DNA of 64,000 nucleotides from Lonicera japonica (GCA_021464415.1 CM038465.1:18507839-18571838), one strand, 5' to 3'. Positions 33,951 through 47,347 are shown, counted from the stretch's first letter. Program-made: numbers and translations. The notes: a model not told the origin generated them from the sequence alone.

Positions 33951-36127
33951 ATTATCATTGGCGGATGCATTAAAATAACGAATAAATAACTATTGTAGGC
34001 TCTTGTTTATTTATTGCACCCACCAATTAAAAATGAGGCTCATGTTCCAAAAATTTAATGTGGCCTCCTATGTGTTTCCACTTCTAAATTTTGATTATAC
34101 TAGATTTTTATGAACGTGCAATTCTTATAAATTTAATTTAAAGAGAAAAAGTTATAATAACAATAAGTAATATAGTGTTGGAGAGTAATCTTACTCGTGC
34201 AAGATATTGAATCATGTTGCTTATGCTATAAAATAAATTTTTATGTGAAGTAAAAGTCCATTAGGACAAAATTAAAAAAAATAGGGTAATTGATATAATA
34301 AAATCCACTCCACATATAAAACTTTATACAAAACTTTGCTTAAAAATTATTTACAAATAAAGGTCTTAACGCCCGGTATTAAACAATTGTTAATATACAA
34401 TACAAGTAAAGTAAAATTCGATTACATCATAGTCCTTAACTTAAGGACTAGAAAATGAGTCAGTACATCAGAGGCTTCCAAACAGGTTGAACCTTACTCT
34501 ACTCCGAAGCCTATCCTGCAAAACTGTTAAAAAAGGGAATGAGCAAAATCCGAACTCAGTGGGAACTATATAAAATAGGATACATACTTTTTTGATAGAA
34601 AGTACACATTACCATCATACATGCATGTGCCTTTGTAATAAAATAGGATACATACTTTTTTGATAATGCCAATAATACAATGAAGCAACACACATGCATG
34701 CCGAACCCCACTAGGATACTCGTCCTACATTTCGGAAGCTAATTCACAGAACTAGCCATATTCACCCCTAAATTCTGTAGATGTGCCATTATAAGATTTC
34801 TCGTAACTTTAGGGGTTAATGAACTTATTTATACCTGACCAGTCACTAGCTTCAAATGGTTAGTCATGCTAAGTATGCTCATATCCCACAATGTAATTAA
34901 TATAGTGTATCCAACGTTTTAAATTGCTCCAAGTCTAATTCATAGACATAAGATATATCGATAACACTAAACCAAGTACTTAGTATTTCCTCTTAGATTA
35001 TAGTTAATTATGTATTCTTTGCTTGGCTAGCTAAAAGGGTTTACAGCTAAGTAACCCATCCGCATTACGTATAGATTTTCCCATAACGTAGCCAATGATC
35101 ATTAATATTATCCACTTTCCACTTTGTATATTAATATGTTATGGAATCGGCCAAGTGTTTCTTCATATGCCTAATGGTTCGTTCAACTATATTCGTGTTC
35201 ATTCATACATCATCTACAATAATATCCAAGGCATTATACATATACATATACATATATATAATAGCACAAGATATGATACAATAATAATGACAATAATAAT
35301 AAGCAACAATATCACGTCGGTCCTCGTATCATATATTTAACATAATACCTCAGTTTCCCCCGCAATCGACTAAGCCTAGAGCTAAGTATCTAAAGGATCC
35401 CAAGCTTTAAACTAATCATGTTTCCTCCATATGAAGGAAGCCGCTCAGGGACTTGATTATATCAAGTAAGTCATTTGGAGTTATGCTCATGGAAAACATA
35501 TTTTTGGGGATTACACTTCAAATAATCAATAAGATGAACATATATGCAAGCTGATTTCGACACTAGGAAAAACTACACCAGGAGACTATACATTGTAATG
35601 CAAGTGTCCATTAGTAGTGCTACTACTTTCTAGATCTTACCATTCCCTAAGTAGTGCCACATGAAACTATTCTGCTGCTGGGAAAACTCTTCTAACCCAA
35701 AACACATAGTCTAGTAGGGAGGCAAGATACATTAAGTGCAATCTCCTTTGTAGGCATTAAACCATAGGTGGAGTCACCTCCTAACTTGCCCCAGTACGAT
35801 TTAGGGACATTCACCCAGGGATTGTAATAGGCAGTCTTGTAACAAGCCACATGACTAAGACCCGCGTACTCAGCAATCAATCATGCCCATTTATGTGATC
35901 GCATCAATGTGAATATATCCATTCATTGTCGATATATATATATATCACGAGCCCACAAAATCAAATCACAACTATGGACACTTAATCAGAAGATATATAA
36001 TTTATTCACATAGTACCGATAATATAAATCATGTCCTTGGCCTCATAATTATGCCATCATTTATGTTTTAAGGCCAATAAATATCTTATTAAGTCCTTCC
36101 ATTTTATACTATGTTACGTATACGAAC

Positions 36128-37680
36128 TGTTGGTCGGAAAACAACCCTAGGGGGGGGTGAATAGGGTTTTAAAAATTTAATGCGGAATTAAAACGTTTTT
36201 AAAATATTTAAACAAAGCAACTTAGCTAAGCAACAATATTAAGAAAATAATAAACTTCAAGTAATCAATCCCAAGATAAGAAAATAAGCAATCTCAAAAT
36301 ACAAGCAATAATATAGCAATAAAAAGAGAGCTTGAGTTAGAGAGATTGAACCAATTTGAAGCTCAAGACTTTTTGTCCTCACGGTTCGGTTTCTTCAACC
36401 ATACGTCCGCGCTCGGTTAGTTCCCCGAGAATTTTCACTATACAATCTTCTTCGGGTGAAGATCAAACCTCAATACAAATGTTGTTATGCACGTAACACT
36501 CACAATGTAGTTATACACACTACACTTCTCACAAGATATATTCTCTTGCTTTACAAAGAGACAAACTCTCTTTTAAAATGAAGAATGAATTGTTTGTGGT
36601 GATACACACCAATACAATAACTCTAAAGTGTATTTGAAAATTACAAATGAAGCTCACACTAAAGTTATCAAGATTGATAAAAAATATATGGCTCAAAAGA
36701 TGAAAGATTGATCAAAATGTGTTCTTGAATCTTTGTATATTTGAATATATGAATAATAGAGTATTAGAATGATTCAAGGTGTGTTAAAAAATGTCTAGGA
36801 CCTCATATTTATAGCTTGCAAAACCATATGGCCGTTGGGGATGATTAAGAAAGGTTTTGGCTCCAAGGTATACATTTTCAAACTTTCCAACAGCTAGTTT
36901 TGGCAAAAAATTCAAATTTGTTTTGATAATTTCTCCCAATTAGACCGTTGGATCATGCTCAAATTTTAGTCAAAAGTTACAAGTGATGTTGTCTAACTAC
37001 TGTAAAAATTTAAAAATGATCGGAGTTCGGGAAGGCCTCCATCTTACCGTTAGGTCAAAACTGGGAAAAAATTGAGCGAATTTTAAATGTAAAATAAAAA
37101 TATTTTTGCAATTTAACAATTTAGTTCCAAATAAATTCTAATGATTTTTGAACCTCAAAGATATGTTTCTAAGATACCTATCTTTATTAGAACTTAAAAT
37201 ATGATCATTTAAAATTAATATGAATTTATTTTGAAACTCGGTCTTTGTAAAATGATGTTTTTCAAATAAATTCAATTTCATGCTTGTTTGAATCAATCTT
37301 TAAAATATGTATGAATATATTTGAGCTACAAGGATTTGATCAATAAAGTAACTTTACATAAATCTTAAGCACTCACTCAATTATTAAATTAACGAGTCTT
37401 CGAATACTTTGATTTGTTTCTTTGGATTGATCTTCATTTGAAACTTTTTTCTTGAAGCTTTTCATATAGTCTTTTGATCATTTGTGTTTCATGATTTGCA
37501 TTGAGAGATTTGATCTTCCTTGCCTTGTCTAATGATCGAATAGTGAAAGAGTGATCCTTGTCATGTTTTTCTTGAATTTTTCAGGTAAATGAACTGTATA
37601 CTTATATCAAGAAACATGTTAAATTACACATGATTAATTTATTGTTATTATCAAAATAAGATTAAGACCTTAGGTCAACA
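36128..37680 (-). repeat. 3' LTR of the Copia element (1,553 bp)
   Basis: Bounded by TGTTGG at 36128 and GGTCAACA at 37680 on the plus strand. It contains a minus-strand TATA-like CTATAAATAT at 36814-36805 and one 91-bp module at 36945-37035. Confidence 0.85.
36945..37035. repeat. 91-bp module in the Copia 3' LTR
   Basis: Starts CCGTTGGATCATGCTC and ends GATCGGAGTTCGGGAAGG, 91 bp. It has the same length, ends and orientation as the three copies in the unrelated solo LTR at 7720-8178. It lies about 130 bp upstream of the minus-strand TATA candidate. Confidence 0.75.
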
Positions 37681-37695
37681 ATCTCCCCCTTTTTG
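37681..37695 (-). other. Polypurine tract of the Copia element
   Basis: On the minus strand, AAAAAGGGGGAGATT directly precedes the 3' LTR start TGTTGACC. This is the normal plus-strand primer position and confirms the orientation. Confidence 0.8.
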
Positions 37696-38054
37696 ATGAT
37701 GACAATAAATTAATGTGTGTTTACAATAACAAGTATAAATAGCATATAAATGTAAATAAATAATATGCTCCCCCTCAATTTATGCAAAAAAGACAATTAA
37801 AAAATATTACAAATATTTGAGATAGTTTTAAAACCAGAAATAAGATATATATATATATATATATTATAAATAAACCTTTCAAAAGTAATAAACCTTTCAA
37901 AAGTGTAAATGTAGATCTTACCACAACAACAACACCATACACACACAATTTCTCCCCTTATGGCAACATCAAAAAGGGATCTAGGCCATGTGAAGGCGGT
38001 GGATTCTAGATACACGCGGGGGGCACTGTATATTTTGACTTTTTTTTAATCGAA

Positions 38055-39617
38055 CTAGATGTCACAAGCTCTAGTCATACCAAGTTCACGACGGATAGTA
38101 CAAAAATGATCGTACGAGAGTGGTTTAGTGAAAATATCTGCAAATTGCAATTCGGTGCTAACGAATTTAATATCAACATCACCTTTTTGCACATGATCAC
38201 GAATAAAATGATGTCTTATCTCAATGTGCTTAGTTCGTGAGTGTTGTATCGGGTTCTTGGTCAAGCTAATAGCACTTGTGTTATCACATTTAATGGGAAT
38301 GTGGCTAAGACTAATTCCAAAGTATTCTAGTTGTTGTTTAATATATAAAGTTTGTGCACAACAACTTCCGACCGCCACGTATTCAGCTTCGGCTGTTGAA
38401 AGGGCCACCAAATTTTGTTTCTTACTTGACCAAGATACTAGTGCGTGTCCTAGAAAGTGACATGTGCCACTAGTGCTTTTCCTATCGATTTTACAACCCG
38501 CAAAATCCGCATTGGAATAACTTATTAGGTCAAATATGTTCTCTCTTGGATACCACAAACTCAAAGAACTAATGCCGAAAAGATAACGGAATATACGTTT
38601 TACAGCGTATAAGTAGGATTCTTTTGGATTCGCTTAGAATCGTGCGCATAAACAAACACTAAACATGATGTCTAGCCTAGAAGTCGTCAAATAAAGTAAG
38701 CTACCGATCATACCTCGATACTTTTTTATTTCTTCATTTTCTCCTCTTTGTTGATTTGATCGATCGTTGTTTCTTCTAGAGGATGATGGATATTTGTTAT
38801 CCTTTCCTTGAAAATTTTTCTTCTTAGCTAGAAATTTTATAAATTTTCAAGATAGAAGCGCCATGTCTTCATCACCATCCATTGATACATCATTATCTTC
38901 ATGTTGGGGAGTTTTGAGAGCTAAAGTTTTCTTTGATTTTGTATCCGATTCTTCTTCTTTTTGAAGTTCATTCTCATGAGTTTTTAGAAATCCCAAAAGC
39001 TCGTCCATGCTGAGTGTTTTGAGATTCTTTGCTTCTTGAATCTCCGTCACTTTTGGAAGCCACTTCTTTGGAAGAATCCTAAGAATTTTTCTTATCTTAT
39101 ATTCATTAGAATAAACTTTTCCAAGAAGATCCATATCATTAGTAATAATAGAAAATCTACTACACATGGAAGAAAGAGATTCATTCGGTTCCATTTTAAA
39201 TAATTCATAATCATGAACAAGCATATTTATGTTATCATCTTTAACTTGAGTGGTTCTTTCGTAGGTAACCTCAAGTTTATCCCAAATTTCTTTGGCCGTT
39301 TTGCAACTAGAAATTTTGTTATATTCATCAATGCTTAATGCACAATTTAAAGCATTTAAGGCTTTAGCATTATATTGAATTTTCTTAATATGACTTTCAT
39401 CTTACTCGGACATTTTCTTATGAACAATTTTTCCACTATCATCTCTTTTGGTAATTTCATAGGGTCTTTCAAGTACAACTCTCCATTGTTCAAAATCACT
39501 AGATTGTAAAAATATACTCATTCTACTTTTTCAATAGTTATAATTTTTACCATCAAATAGAGGAGGTCTATGGGTGGAGAGACCTTCGGAAAGACCGGTT
39601 CCTTGATATATAGACAT
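38055..39617 (-). pseudogene. Copia gag fused in frame to RT end/RNase H by deletion
   Basis: One minus-strand frame of 521 codons runs from a gag start at 39617 to the pol stop at 38055. The gag half (to about 38740) has RPPLFDGKNYNY, EIWDKLEVTYE and ERTTQVK followed by MLVHDYELFKM, typical of Copia UBN2-type gag, then a basic RRNNDRSNQQRGENE segment. It passes directly into [14 protein letters not shown], the end of RT, and then RNase H ([29 protein letters not shown]) to TRACDI. Protease, integrase and most of RT are missing, but the frame is kept. At least four in-frame stops (after NYNY, KMSE, ALLS and CARF) make it non-functional. Confidence 0.8.
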
Positions 39618-39660
39618 GATCGTAAACTCTAAGATTGTTAAAACAAAATAACAGTACAAC

Positions 39661-39673
39661 CTTTGATACCAAT
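39661..39673 (-). other. Primer-binding site of the Copia element
   Basis: The minus strand reads ATTGGTATCAAAG directly after the 5' LTR end CCAACA. It differs by one base from the initiator-tRNA-Met PBS (TGGTATCAGAG) common in plant Copia elements. Confidence 0.8.
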
Positions 39674-41229
39674 TGTTGGTCGGAAAACAATCCTAAAGTG
39701 GGGGGTGAATAGGGTTTTAAAAATTTAATGCGGAATTAAAACGTTTTTAACATATTTAAACAAAGCAACTTAGCTAAGCAACAATATTAAGAAAATAATA
39801 AACTTCAAGTAATCAATCCCAAGATAAGCAAATAAGCAATCTCAAAATACAAGCAATAATATAGCACTAAAAAGAGAGCTTGAGTTAGAGAGATTGAACC
39901 AATTTGAAGCTCAAGACTTTTTGTCCTCACGGTTCGGTTTCTTCAACGAAACGTCCGTGCTCGGTTAGTTCCCCGAGAATTTTCACTATTCAATCTTCTT
40001 CAAGTGAAGATCAAACTTCAATACAAATGTTGTTATGCACGCAACACTCACAATGTAGTTATACACACTACACTTTTCACAATATATGCTCTCTTGCTTT
40101 ACAAAGAGACAAACTCTCTTTTGAAATGAAGAATGAATTGTTTGTGGTGATACACACCAATACAATAACTCTCAAGTGTCTTTGAAAATTACAAATGAAG
40201 CTCACACTAGAGTTATCAAGATTGCTAAAAAAAATATAGCTCAAAAGATGAAATAATGATCAAAATGTGTTATTAAATCTTTGTATATTTGAATATATGA
40301 ATAATAGAGTATTAGAATGATTCAAGGTGTGTTAAAACATATCTAGAACCTCATATTTATAGCTTGCAAAACCATATGGCCGTTGGGGATGATTAAGAAA
40401 GGTTTTGGCTCCAAGGTATACATTTTCAAACTTTCCAACAGCTAGTTTTGACAAACAATTCAAATTTGTTTTGCTAATTTCTCCCAATTAGACCATTGGA
40501 TCATGCTCAAATTTTAGTCAAAAGTGACAAGAGATGTTGTCTAACAACTGTAAAAATTTAAAAAAGATCGGAGTTTGGGAAGGCCTCCATCTTACCGTTA
40601 GATCAAAACTGGGCAAAAATTGAGCGAATTTTAAATGTAAAATAAAAATATTTTTGCAATTTAACAATTTAGTTCCAAATAAAATTCTAATGATTTTTGA
40701 ACCTCAAAGATATGTTTCTAAGATAGCTATTTTTATTAGAACTTATAATATGATCATTTAAAATTAATATGAATTTATTTTGAAACTCGGTCTTTGTAAA
40801 ATGATGTTTTTCAAATAAATTCAATTTCAAGCTTGTTTGAATCAATCTTGAAAATATGTATGAATATATTTGAGCTACAAGGATTTGATCAATAAAGTAA
40901 GTTTACATAAATCTTAAGCACTCACTCAATTATTAAATTAACGAGTCTTCGAATATTTTGATTTGTTTCTTCGTATTGATCTTCATTTGAAACTTTTTCC
41001 TTGAAGCTTTTCATATAGTCTTTTGATCATTTGTGTTTCATGATTTGCATTGAGAGATTTGATCTTCCTTGGCTTGTCCAATGATCGAATAGTGAAAGAG
41101 TGATCCTTGTCACGTTTTTCTTGAATTTTTTAGGTAAATGAATTATATACTTATATCAAGAAGCATGTTAAATTACACATGATTAATTTATTGTTATTAT
41201 CAAAATAAGATTAAGGCCTTAGGTCAACA
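39674..41229 (-). repeat. 5' LTR of the Copia element (1,556 bp)
   Basis: Near-identical direct copy of 36128-37680. Its 91-bp module lies at 40493-40583 with the first bases CCATTGG. A TATA-like box lies near 40352-40361. Confidence 0.85.
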
Positions 41230-42833
41230 CAAAATATGGCCATACATGCTCATTAATCATTAATATTACTATTACCATGTCCCACTTGCATTACAAGGCC
41301 CATTAGTGCAATTCATATGTTTTATACTCTAAGTTAGTCATTTATTGCATTTTTTGTCGTCTCCAAGCCATTCATTTTTAGTCTTATAATTCATACATCA
41401 TTCAAGTCTCATTATACTATAGGATTATTCTTTCATAATATTTACAAATCAAGTGGTTATGCACTAATTACATCTCATGGGCTAAGATGTATCGTAAGTG
41501 ATTTCGAGTTCATTGTGTAGTTAACAAGTTATTTACTTAGTTATAAATGTAACTGAAAGGGGTAGTACCCTGGCCCTTAAGCCCCAACATCATACCATGT
41601 GTATTGTGCGTAAATTTAAGGCTCTATGTGTATTTCATATACTATACAATATTGTTCTAGCAAAGCTGCATACTAATTTGGAGGTTTTTCACATATTCTG
41701 TATAGTCACATTACGTTAGTATATCTTAACCGTCACCACGAGACCTACACCTTACCAATCCGCACATATGTCTCATAGGGGTTTTGTGTCAACACTTAAG
41801 ATTATGACTAAATATGTGTGTTCCTTTCCATAATCATGTTTATTAAGTATTATCTAGCAATTATCCACCATTAATTCATGGTCAAACAACCCAAACCCAA
41901 ATGCAAGCATAAAACCCTAGGTTTTGTACCAAAACCCCAATTGCTGTGAAAATCTAAATGCAACACATAGTAATTTAGAAAACAAGTTAAATACTGTTGT
42001 TACCACCTTAAATAAAGATAATCCACAAGATTGGAGCTCAATAGATGGATGGAGGTGGCTGGACTTGCCTTTTTTTAAGCTCCCATGTAGGTGAAGTGAC
42101 GGAAAAGATAATGAATAATGTAGTTTTCACCAAAAATTTATTTATGCTTGATCTAGTTGAAGAATCCCACCAAAATCACTCAAAAACTTTGAAGGTTGTG
42201 TATGGTGATGTGGGAGCGGAAAGCTCAAAAATGTTCTGGCGCACTGTTCGTATTTTGTCCATGACTTCTTGCTCAGATCTCTAATTTTGATCATGTTTAT
42301 AGAAATAGAAAGCTAATTAAAATATATACAATCACAAGAGGAAGTTTCTCCAAATTCTGGATAGATTAATACTAAAAATTCATCGAAGATAGCGCTTTGC
42401 CTATACGCTACAAAGATCTAATATAAAGCAGATTTTGTTAATTGGCAATCGCACTCAATTTTGATCAACGAAGAGTATGAATTGGCTTTCGATAAAAACA
42501 CAAAAGTTGTAGAATATATCAAAACTTAGCTATAGGTATAAACGATGACTAAATCGGATAAGAAATAGAAAAGTTACGGCCTCTCAAAGATGACTAAAAA
42601 CTTAGAAATCGCGTAAAGTCAAAACATGCAATTAACAAGCTCATTTCAATTTCCACCACCTGAATTGCAAACTGATTATTTATGCAAATGTAATCTACTT
42701 AATGTGACACGCTAGAGGTGTCAAATCACCCATGTGGAACCCAAATCATAGAATCATCCTTCAAAGCGGAGATTAAACCTTAACTGGGCTTACGAGGAAG
42801 ATTAACGTTGAAAATGGGACACGGCATATTATA

Positions 42834-44135
42834 GTAAACCCTAAAGTTTGGGTAAAATTTTATTCATATCCTTAAAGTTCCAGAAGTGGCAAGCGGAACC
42901 CCGAAATACATTAAGTGACATGTTTGAAACTTTTTTCTTAACCCCATTAGTTTTATTGGGGGAATGCTTACATGGCATTACACGTGTATCCAACTTGACA
43001 AAAAGAATATCACATAAAAAAAAATTACATAAAAAAAGGAAGAAAAAAATAAGAGACAAAGTTAAATACCCTTCCTCCTTGCCATCCCTTCCCCACACAT
43101 CCAAACCCACCCACCCCTCAAATTGCCGGTCTTCATACTTGAACCCTTACCTCTAGTGCCTTTCACCAAACTTTATTCAATTAATTTTCCAAATCTAATC
43201 ACCAAATCGGAGTCTAGTCAACAGCGAGATGATGATTTTCCAGTGGGTCGGGGGGTTAGGAAGAAGAGATCTGTTCCCTCTTCTCCGTGTAGGGTTGTTG
43301 AAATTCAAGGGATAATTAAAATATTCAAATAAGTCAGAATTGAATCAATGAGACTTTCACTCCTTTATCATTTTACCAAAGTGAATCAGATGAGAAATCA
43401 AAGCTAATCTTGAAGAACAATAATACAAAGAAAAAGGTAATTTCTTGTTCTTAGTTGGTCTTAAAAGAACTTTCATAAATACGTTGATTTTTACAACTGA
43501 AAGTGTTTTTTTTATTTTTTTTAAAGGGTATTTATAGGTGGGTTTAGTTTATATTTATGAAATGGTGATTTCTAATACGACTTGGTTTTAATTTCAATGT
43601 ATCTCCCATGTTGTTCTCCTGTTTCGGGGGCTGAGATTTGAATATCTCTCTAATTTGATGATTTTTTGTGATTATGTTAATTTTAATGTTTTTTCCTTAT
43701 CTTTAAAAGTTTTTTAAATTTTTTAATGTTTTAAAAGTACACTCTCTTTTTTATTTTTATTTTTATTTTTTACAGGTGCGCTTTTTTATTATTGGGCCAA
43801 AACTCATTTAATTTGAATTTTCATCTTCCCCCAAAAAATTGGGCTTTGGGTTCATCTTTGGGCTTATTTTCAAACAGTATGTGCCTAATTATTTGGGTCA
43901 AGAAATTAGTTAGTTTAATGGAGCTTCTTTGTACACTAATTTTGTTATCAAAAAGTCCACTAGCTACAATCATTTGGGCAGTGGGTCTCCACCAAAGCCT
44001 TGCTTCACAAATAATTCTAAGAGCCCTTTTTGGCCTTTGTTGAAAAAGCAAGAAAAAATTATGAAAGTTGGTTTCCGTAAAAAATCTTCTTTCAAAGATT
44101 TTGTTATTGATTCTACATGGGTTTATGATGAGCAT
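42834..44135. other. Intergenic stretch, no gene seen
   Basis: AT-rich, with pyrimidine/purine tracts. The start (42836-42915) has the wording AAACCCTAAAGTTTGGG, CCTTAAAGTTCCAGAAGTGG, which looks like a dispersed repeat. Short open frames at 43792-44162 resemble no family I know. Confidence 0.4.
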
Positions 44136-44556
44136 ACATATGTAGTGACTATAAAGTTATAGCCTTACTGAAGGAGGATTGGGTTGAGTCTAATATTTCT
44201 TATGACCCTTCCCATGATGATATTTATGGGTCTTACTTGAATTCTCATTTAATCAAAAGTCTCTCTATTGAGTCTCCAATTAAATAGTTTTCAAGTGGCT
44301 CAAAAATTAATAATATTAATTTCACTTCTAATGTAATTAGTTCTCAACATTCGATTCCTTCCTTCTTGGACTCTCTCTTACATACATTCTATATAGACAT
44401 TCTCTTGGCTTCTTCTTCTTCTTCCTCACCTCTTTTGTCTAAAGAACTCTCCTAGACTTACTAGTGACCCATTTATGTTTTAATGAGATTCCATTGTTTC
44501 GATGCTTTGGCTCAAAGATGTACATATGTAGTGACTACAAAGTTATAGCCTTACTT
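44136..44556 (+). repeat. About 35-bp direct repeats flanking 350 bp
   Basis: ACATATGTAGTGACTA.AAAG then TTATAGCCTTACT occurs at about 44137-44171 and 44522-44556, one mismatch apart. The 350 bp between has no poly-A and no clear termini. Confidence 0.5.
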
Positions 44557-45205
44557 TGGAGGTTGTTTATATATTTATTATGCTAATTAAAGATTTAGAT
44601 ATGTTTCACGTATTTTCGGTCAGGCACAAATAGTCCTCGAGGGAGTTAGCCATAGTGGCTACATACTATGGTCCGCATAGAGGGACTCTATTGTGATGGC
44701 AACATACTCTATGGTCCGATAGGGAGACCCTGTGAGGTAGCGTACTCTACACATCTAGGTGGTCATATAGGAAAGACCCCACAGAGGGCGGTATAACCCG
44801 AAACATAATGACTGTGCACAGTAGGAAATCCTAGGAGATTATGCTCCTATTGGATGGAAAAGAAATTGGGACATGTCTAAGACTAGGGTCATGTCATTGT
44901 TATTGTGGTGGAGTGAGATTGGGTAGTTCTTTTACCAGTTGGATATGAGATAGATATTTGAGACAAGATTAATGTCTACGATTATCTTATGAGTATATGT
45001 ATAACTATTAATTGTATTTACTTGGATCTTGGTACACAAGTTGCCTACCTTTAGGCATAGGATCATTTGATGTGCAGTGCAATAGTTTAAAGCTTATAGC
45101 ATATGCTTGACAATGTATATCTTAAATGGATTGTAGCAAACCTTGTTTTAATGCTATACAATGCATATATATGGTGGTTGTATTTTCATAAATAAAATAC
45201 AATAA
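44557..45205 (+). mobile_element. Gypsy LTR fragment (plus orientation)
   Basis: Contains wording shared with LTR P2 (57060-57200): a TACCAGTTGGATATGA block and ACTGTGCACA.TAG, plus short repeated phrases such as ACTCTATGGTCCG. It abuts the truncated end of LTR M2 at about 45205. Boundaries are approximate. Confidence 0.4.
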
Positions 45206-47347
45206 CAGTGCCGTACACTGACGACACAATTTAATGAATAATTAAGACCAATAAACAAAAAATCCTATTGAAAAATTTTGAGATCATCGAAGTAGTACTA
45301 AATAGGAACAATATCAACTCATAAATGCATAAATTGAAAATTTGAATCACAAGTCACACTCCATACTAGTTTGGACTTCTACATACTTCAAGTCTTAGTA
45401 CAACCCAGTCCTTAAAATAAGATACGAGTCTTAATTATACAATCATACTACATCATAAGAATTAAGGAAATGAGTCAGGAGACATTTGTACGAGACATAC
45501 TAGGATTTGTCAGTCTTTCATTTCCCTTTCCCCTATCCTGCCTTAGAAGTACGTGTGGGATTGAAAATGTGAGCCAATTGGCCAAGTGGAAACTATACAA
45601 TTGATAAAGAAAATACAACTAGGAAATCACATGCGTGCCCAATATAAATAAAAATAATGATCTTAATATAATCGTGTGAATCTCAGGCATGTCCCACACG
45701 CATTCATTTTTCTAACCCTTGATACCTATAGATAAAATTGCTAACTAACATACAACTTTTGGCACTGTCACGAACGGGTCTATGTTTCGTGGACTTGCCA
45801 ACTATGCGGCTGTAGAGCCTTCCCATATTTCTATATTTTGTGGATTTGTCAACCACATGGTTGTAATGCCTCTTTATTTTTTTGTAACGCTAATACATCT
45901 TGGATATATCCATCAAATGATAACAATATGGATGCCAAAGTGCCAGTAAAATAGAAGGTCTCTAGCCAACATAATTTATACATTACACGTATATTAGGTA
46001 GTTTACAAATTAATTGTGTAATCAACATCTACACAGACTAACTTATGAGGAACAACTAATAATTCATTATTAGTGCCAACAATATTTTTTTCAAAAGGTA
46101 TAACACTCAAAATCACCATAAAACCCACCACAAGTTTCGTTTGCAAGTTTTTATCAATAAACTATCCGTTATCGTATACCTCCAAGTTGATTTTAAGCAA
46201 TCTTGAAAAACTAGGCACATGCAAATGGGTATTCTTGTAGGATCTTTAAATTAATGTTATAACAAGTATTGATCAACCAAAATATGCAAGGAATTCTGGA
46301 TCAAGCCCCATGATGCAACAAGTTAAGTGTTAAACCCCAAAATCTTTAAACTTGAGTGAGAAAACACATGCAACACATTATAGTTGTAAAATAGATTTAA
46401 ATACTAGTGTTCTCTCCTCTATAAAGCTTTAGTAAACCGAATCTAAGCTTGGTAAAAGATGAATAAAGAAACCTCTCTTTGAACCCTAACTTTCCTAAGC
46501 TTGAATGGTGCTTTAATAGAGGATTTGATATAGGAGAATTAGGAGAATGATGAAAGAAGGTGCATGACTTAGTAATTTTAAGTGGGTATGGTGATTCTCT
46601 CACTCAAAATCGCCTCACTTCTCTCTTTCTCTCTCTCTCTTAGTTTTTGAGTGCATATATGAGAATGAAGAAAAAAGGGGAAGAAAATAAATAAATATCT
46701 GATGCACAGGGCCAATAGTAAACTGTTCTATCAAACAATAGGCTATTTTGAGACACTCACCATAGCCTTATCTAGGCCGCTTCAACAATGAACTATTCAG
46801 TAGAACAGTAAGCTATTGACTTCGGCTACTTTTCAGACTCAACTAAAACATAAACATTGTAGATAATTGAATTACTTTTCCAATGGCATAAGTAGTGGTT
46901 CATTTGGACATTAGATGAATAAGTTATGACCAAAATACTATAGCAATATCAGAATTCTAAGGAACTTACAATAAGGCCAGATTTGCGTTAGTCCTTCCAA
47001 ACCCAGTCTAATGCTTTAAAAAAAGTCCTGGACATATAAAAGGGATCTAAGGAGATCTAAACAACAAATAGATAGGTTACAATACAATGGTTAAGATTCC
47101 GAACCAAATAAGAGATTTGGAACTCCAACAACTCTAATTCTTGTCGTTAACGCACCAAATTTGGCTACGGACATCCAAAGTGAATTTCGAGCCTAGACAC
47201 AGACATAATATGCCTAACATGACATGATAGAGGTATTGGATCACCCGTGTCGAACCTAAATCAAGGATTTCCTTTCCAAAGCAGAGATTATGCCATAATC
47301 AAGCGTAATAATGGTATTAACATGGACATTAAGCTAGAGATATTATA
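45206..47347 (-). mobile_element. Gypsy LTR M2, truncated at its 3' end
   Basis: Minus-oriented. Its start is at 47347 (TATAATA on the minus strand). Its interior matches M1 and M3: GATCACCCGTGTCGAACC, AAAGCAGAGATTA. At the other end the phrase GTGCCGTACACTGACGAC at about 45213 matches 52501-52520 of M4, but the last 55-65 bp ending in GCATCACA are missing, so it is truncated. It carries a two-copy 51-bp tandem repeat at 45780-45881. Confidence 0.6.
45780..45881. repeat. 51-bp tandem repeat x 2 within LTR M2
   Basis: Units start at 45780 and 45831: CTAT.TTT.GTGGA.TTG.C then AAC.A...GG.TGTA. The copies are diverged. Equivalent short tandem repeats occur in M4 and P2. Confidence 0.6.

Larger units (their letters stand above)
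36128..41229 (-). mobile_element. Copia element with two LTRs and an internal deletion
   Basis: Minus-strand Ty1/Copia element of 5,102 bp. 5' LTR 41229-39674, PBS 39673-39661, a fused gag-RNase H frame 39617-38055, a polypurine tract near 37695-37681, 3' LTR 37680-36128. The internal region is only 1,993 bp; protease, integrase and most of RT are gone. LTRs begin TGTTGACC and end CCGACCAACA. The two LTRs differ by scattered substitutions (about ten in the first 300 bases) and by a G-run of 8 versus 6. No matching 5-bp target duplication is visible (CGAAC left, CAAAA right), so one end may be mutated or recombined. It belongs to the same family as the element at 60-64 kb. Confidence 0.85.
34366..42833 (-). 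mobile_element. Gypsy LTR M1, split by a Copia insertion
   Basis: A minus-oriented LTR of about 3.4 kb, made of 34366-36127 and 41230-42833. On the minus strand it starts TATAATATGCCGTGTCCC (42833) and ends near CCGGGCGTTAAG (34366). The right part matches LTRs M2 and M3, for example GCTTACGAGGA.GATTAACG and GTGGAACCCAAA. A complete Copia element (36128-41229) interrupts it. Its own pol is not adjacent, so it is probably a solo LTR or truncated element. Confidence 0.6.

Noticed and set aside
38224..38460. 78-codon plus-strand ORF, seen again at 61044-61280
   Set aside because: Its recurrence looked like conservation, but both copies are antisense shadows of the RNase H coding sequence in two related Copia elements.
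43792..44162. Overlapping frames of 77-104 codons on both strands
   Set aside because: I considered a LINE ORF1 remnant but found no zinc knuckle, endonuclease or RT nearby, so it is not called.
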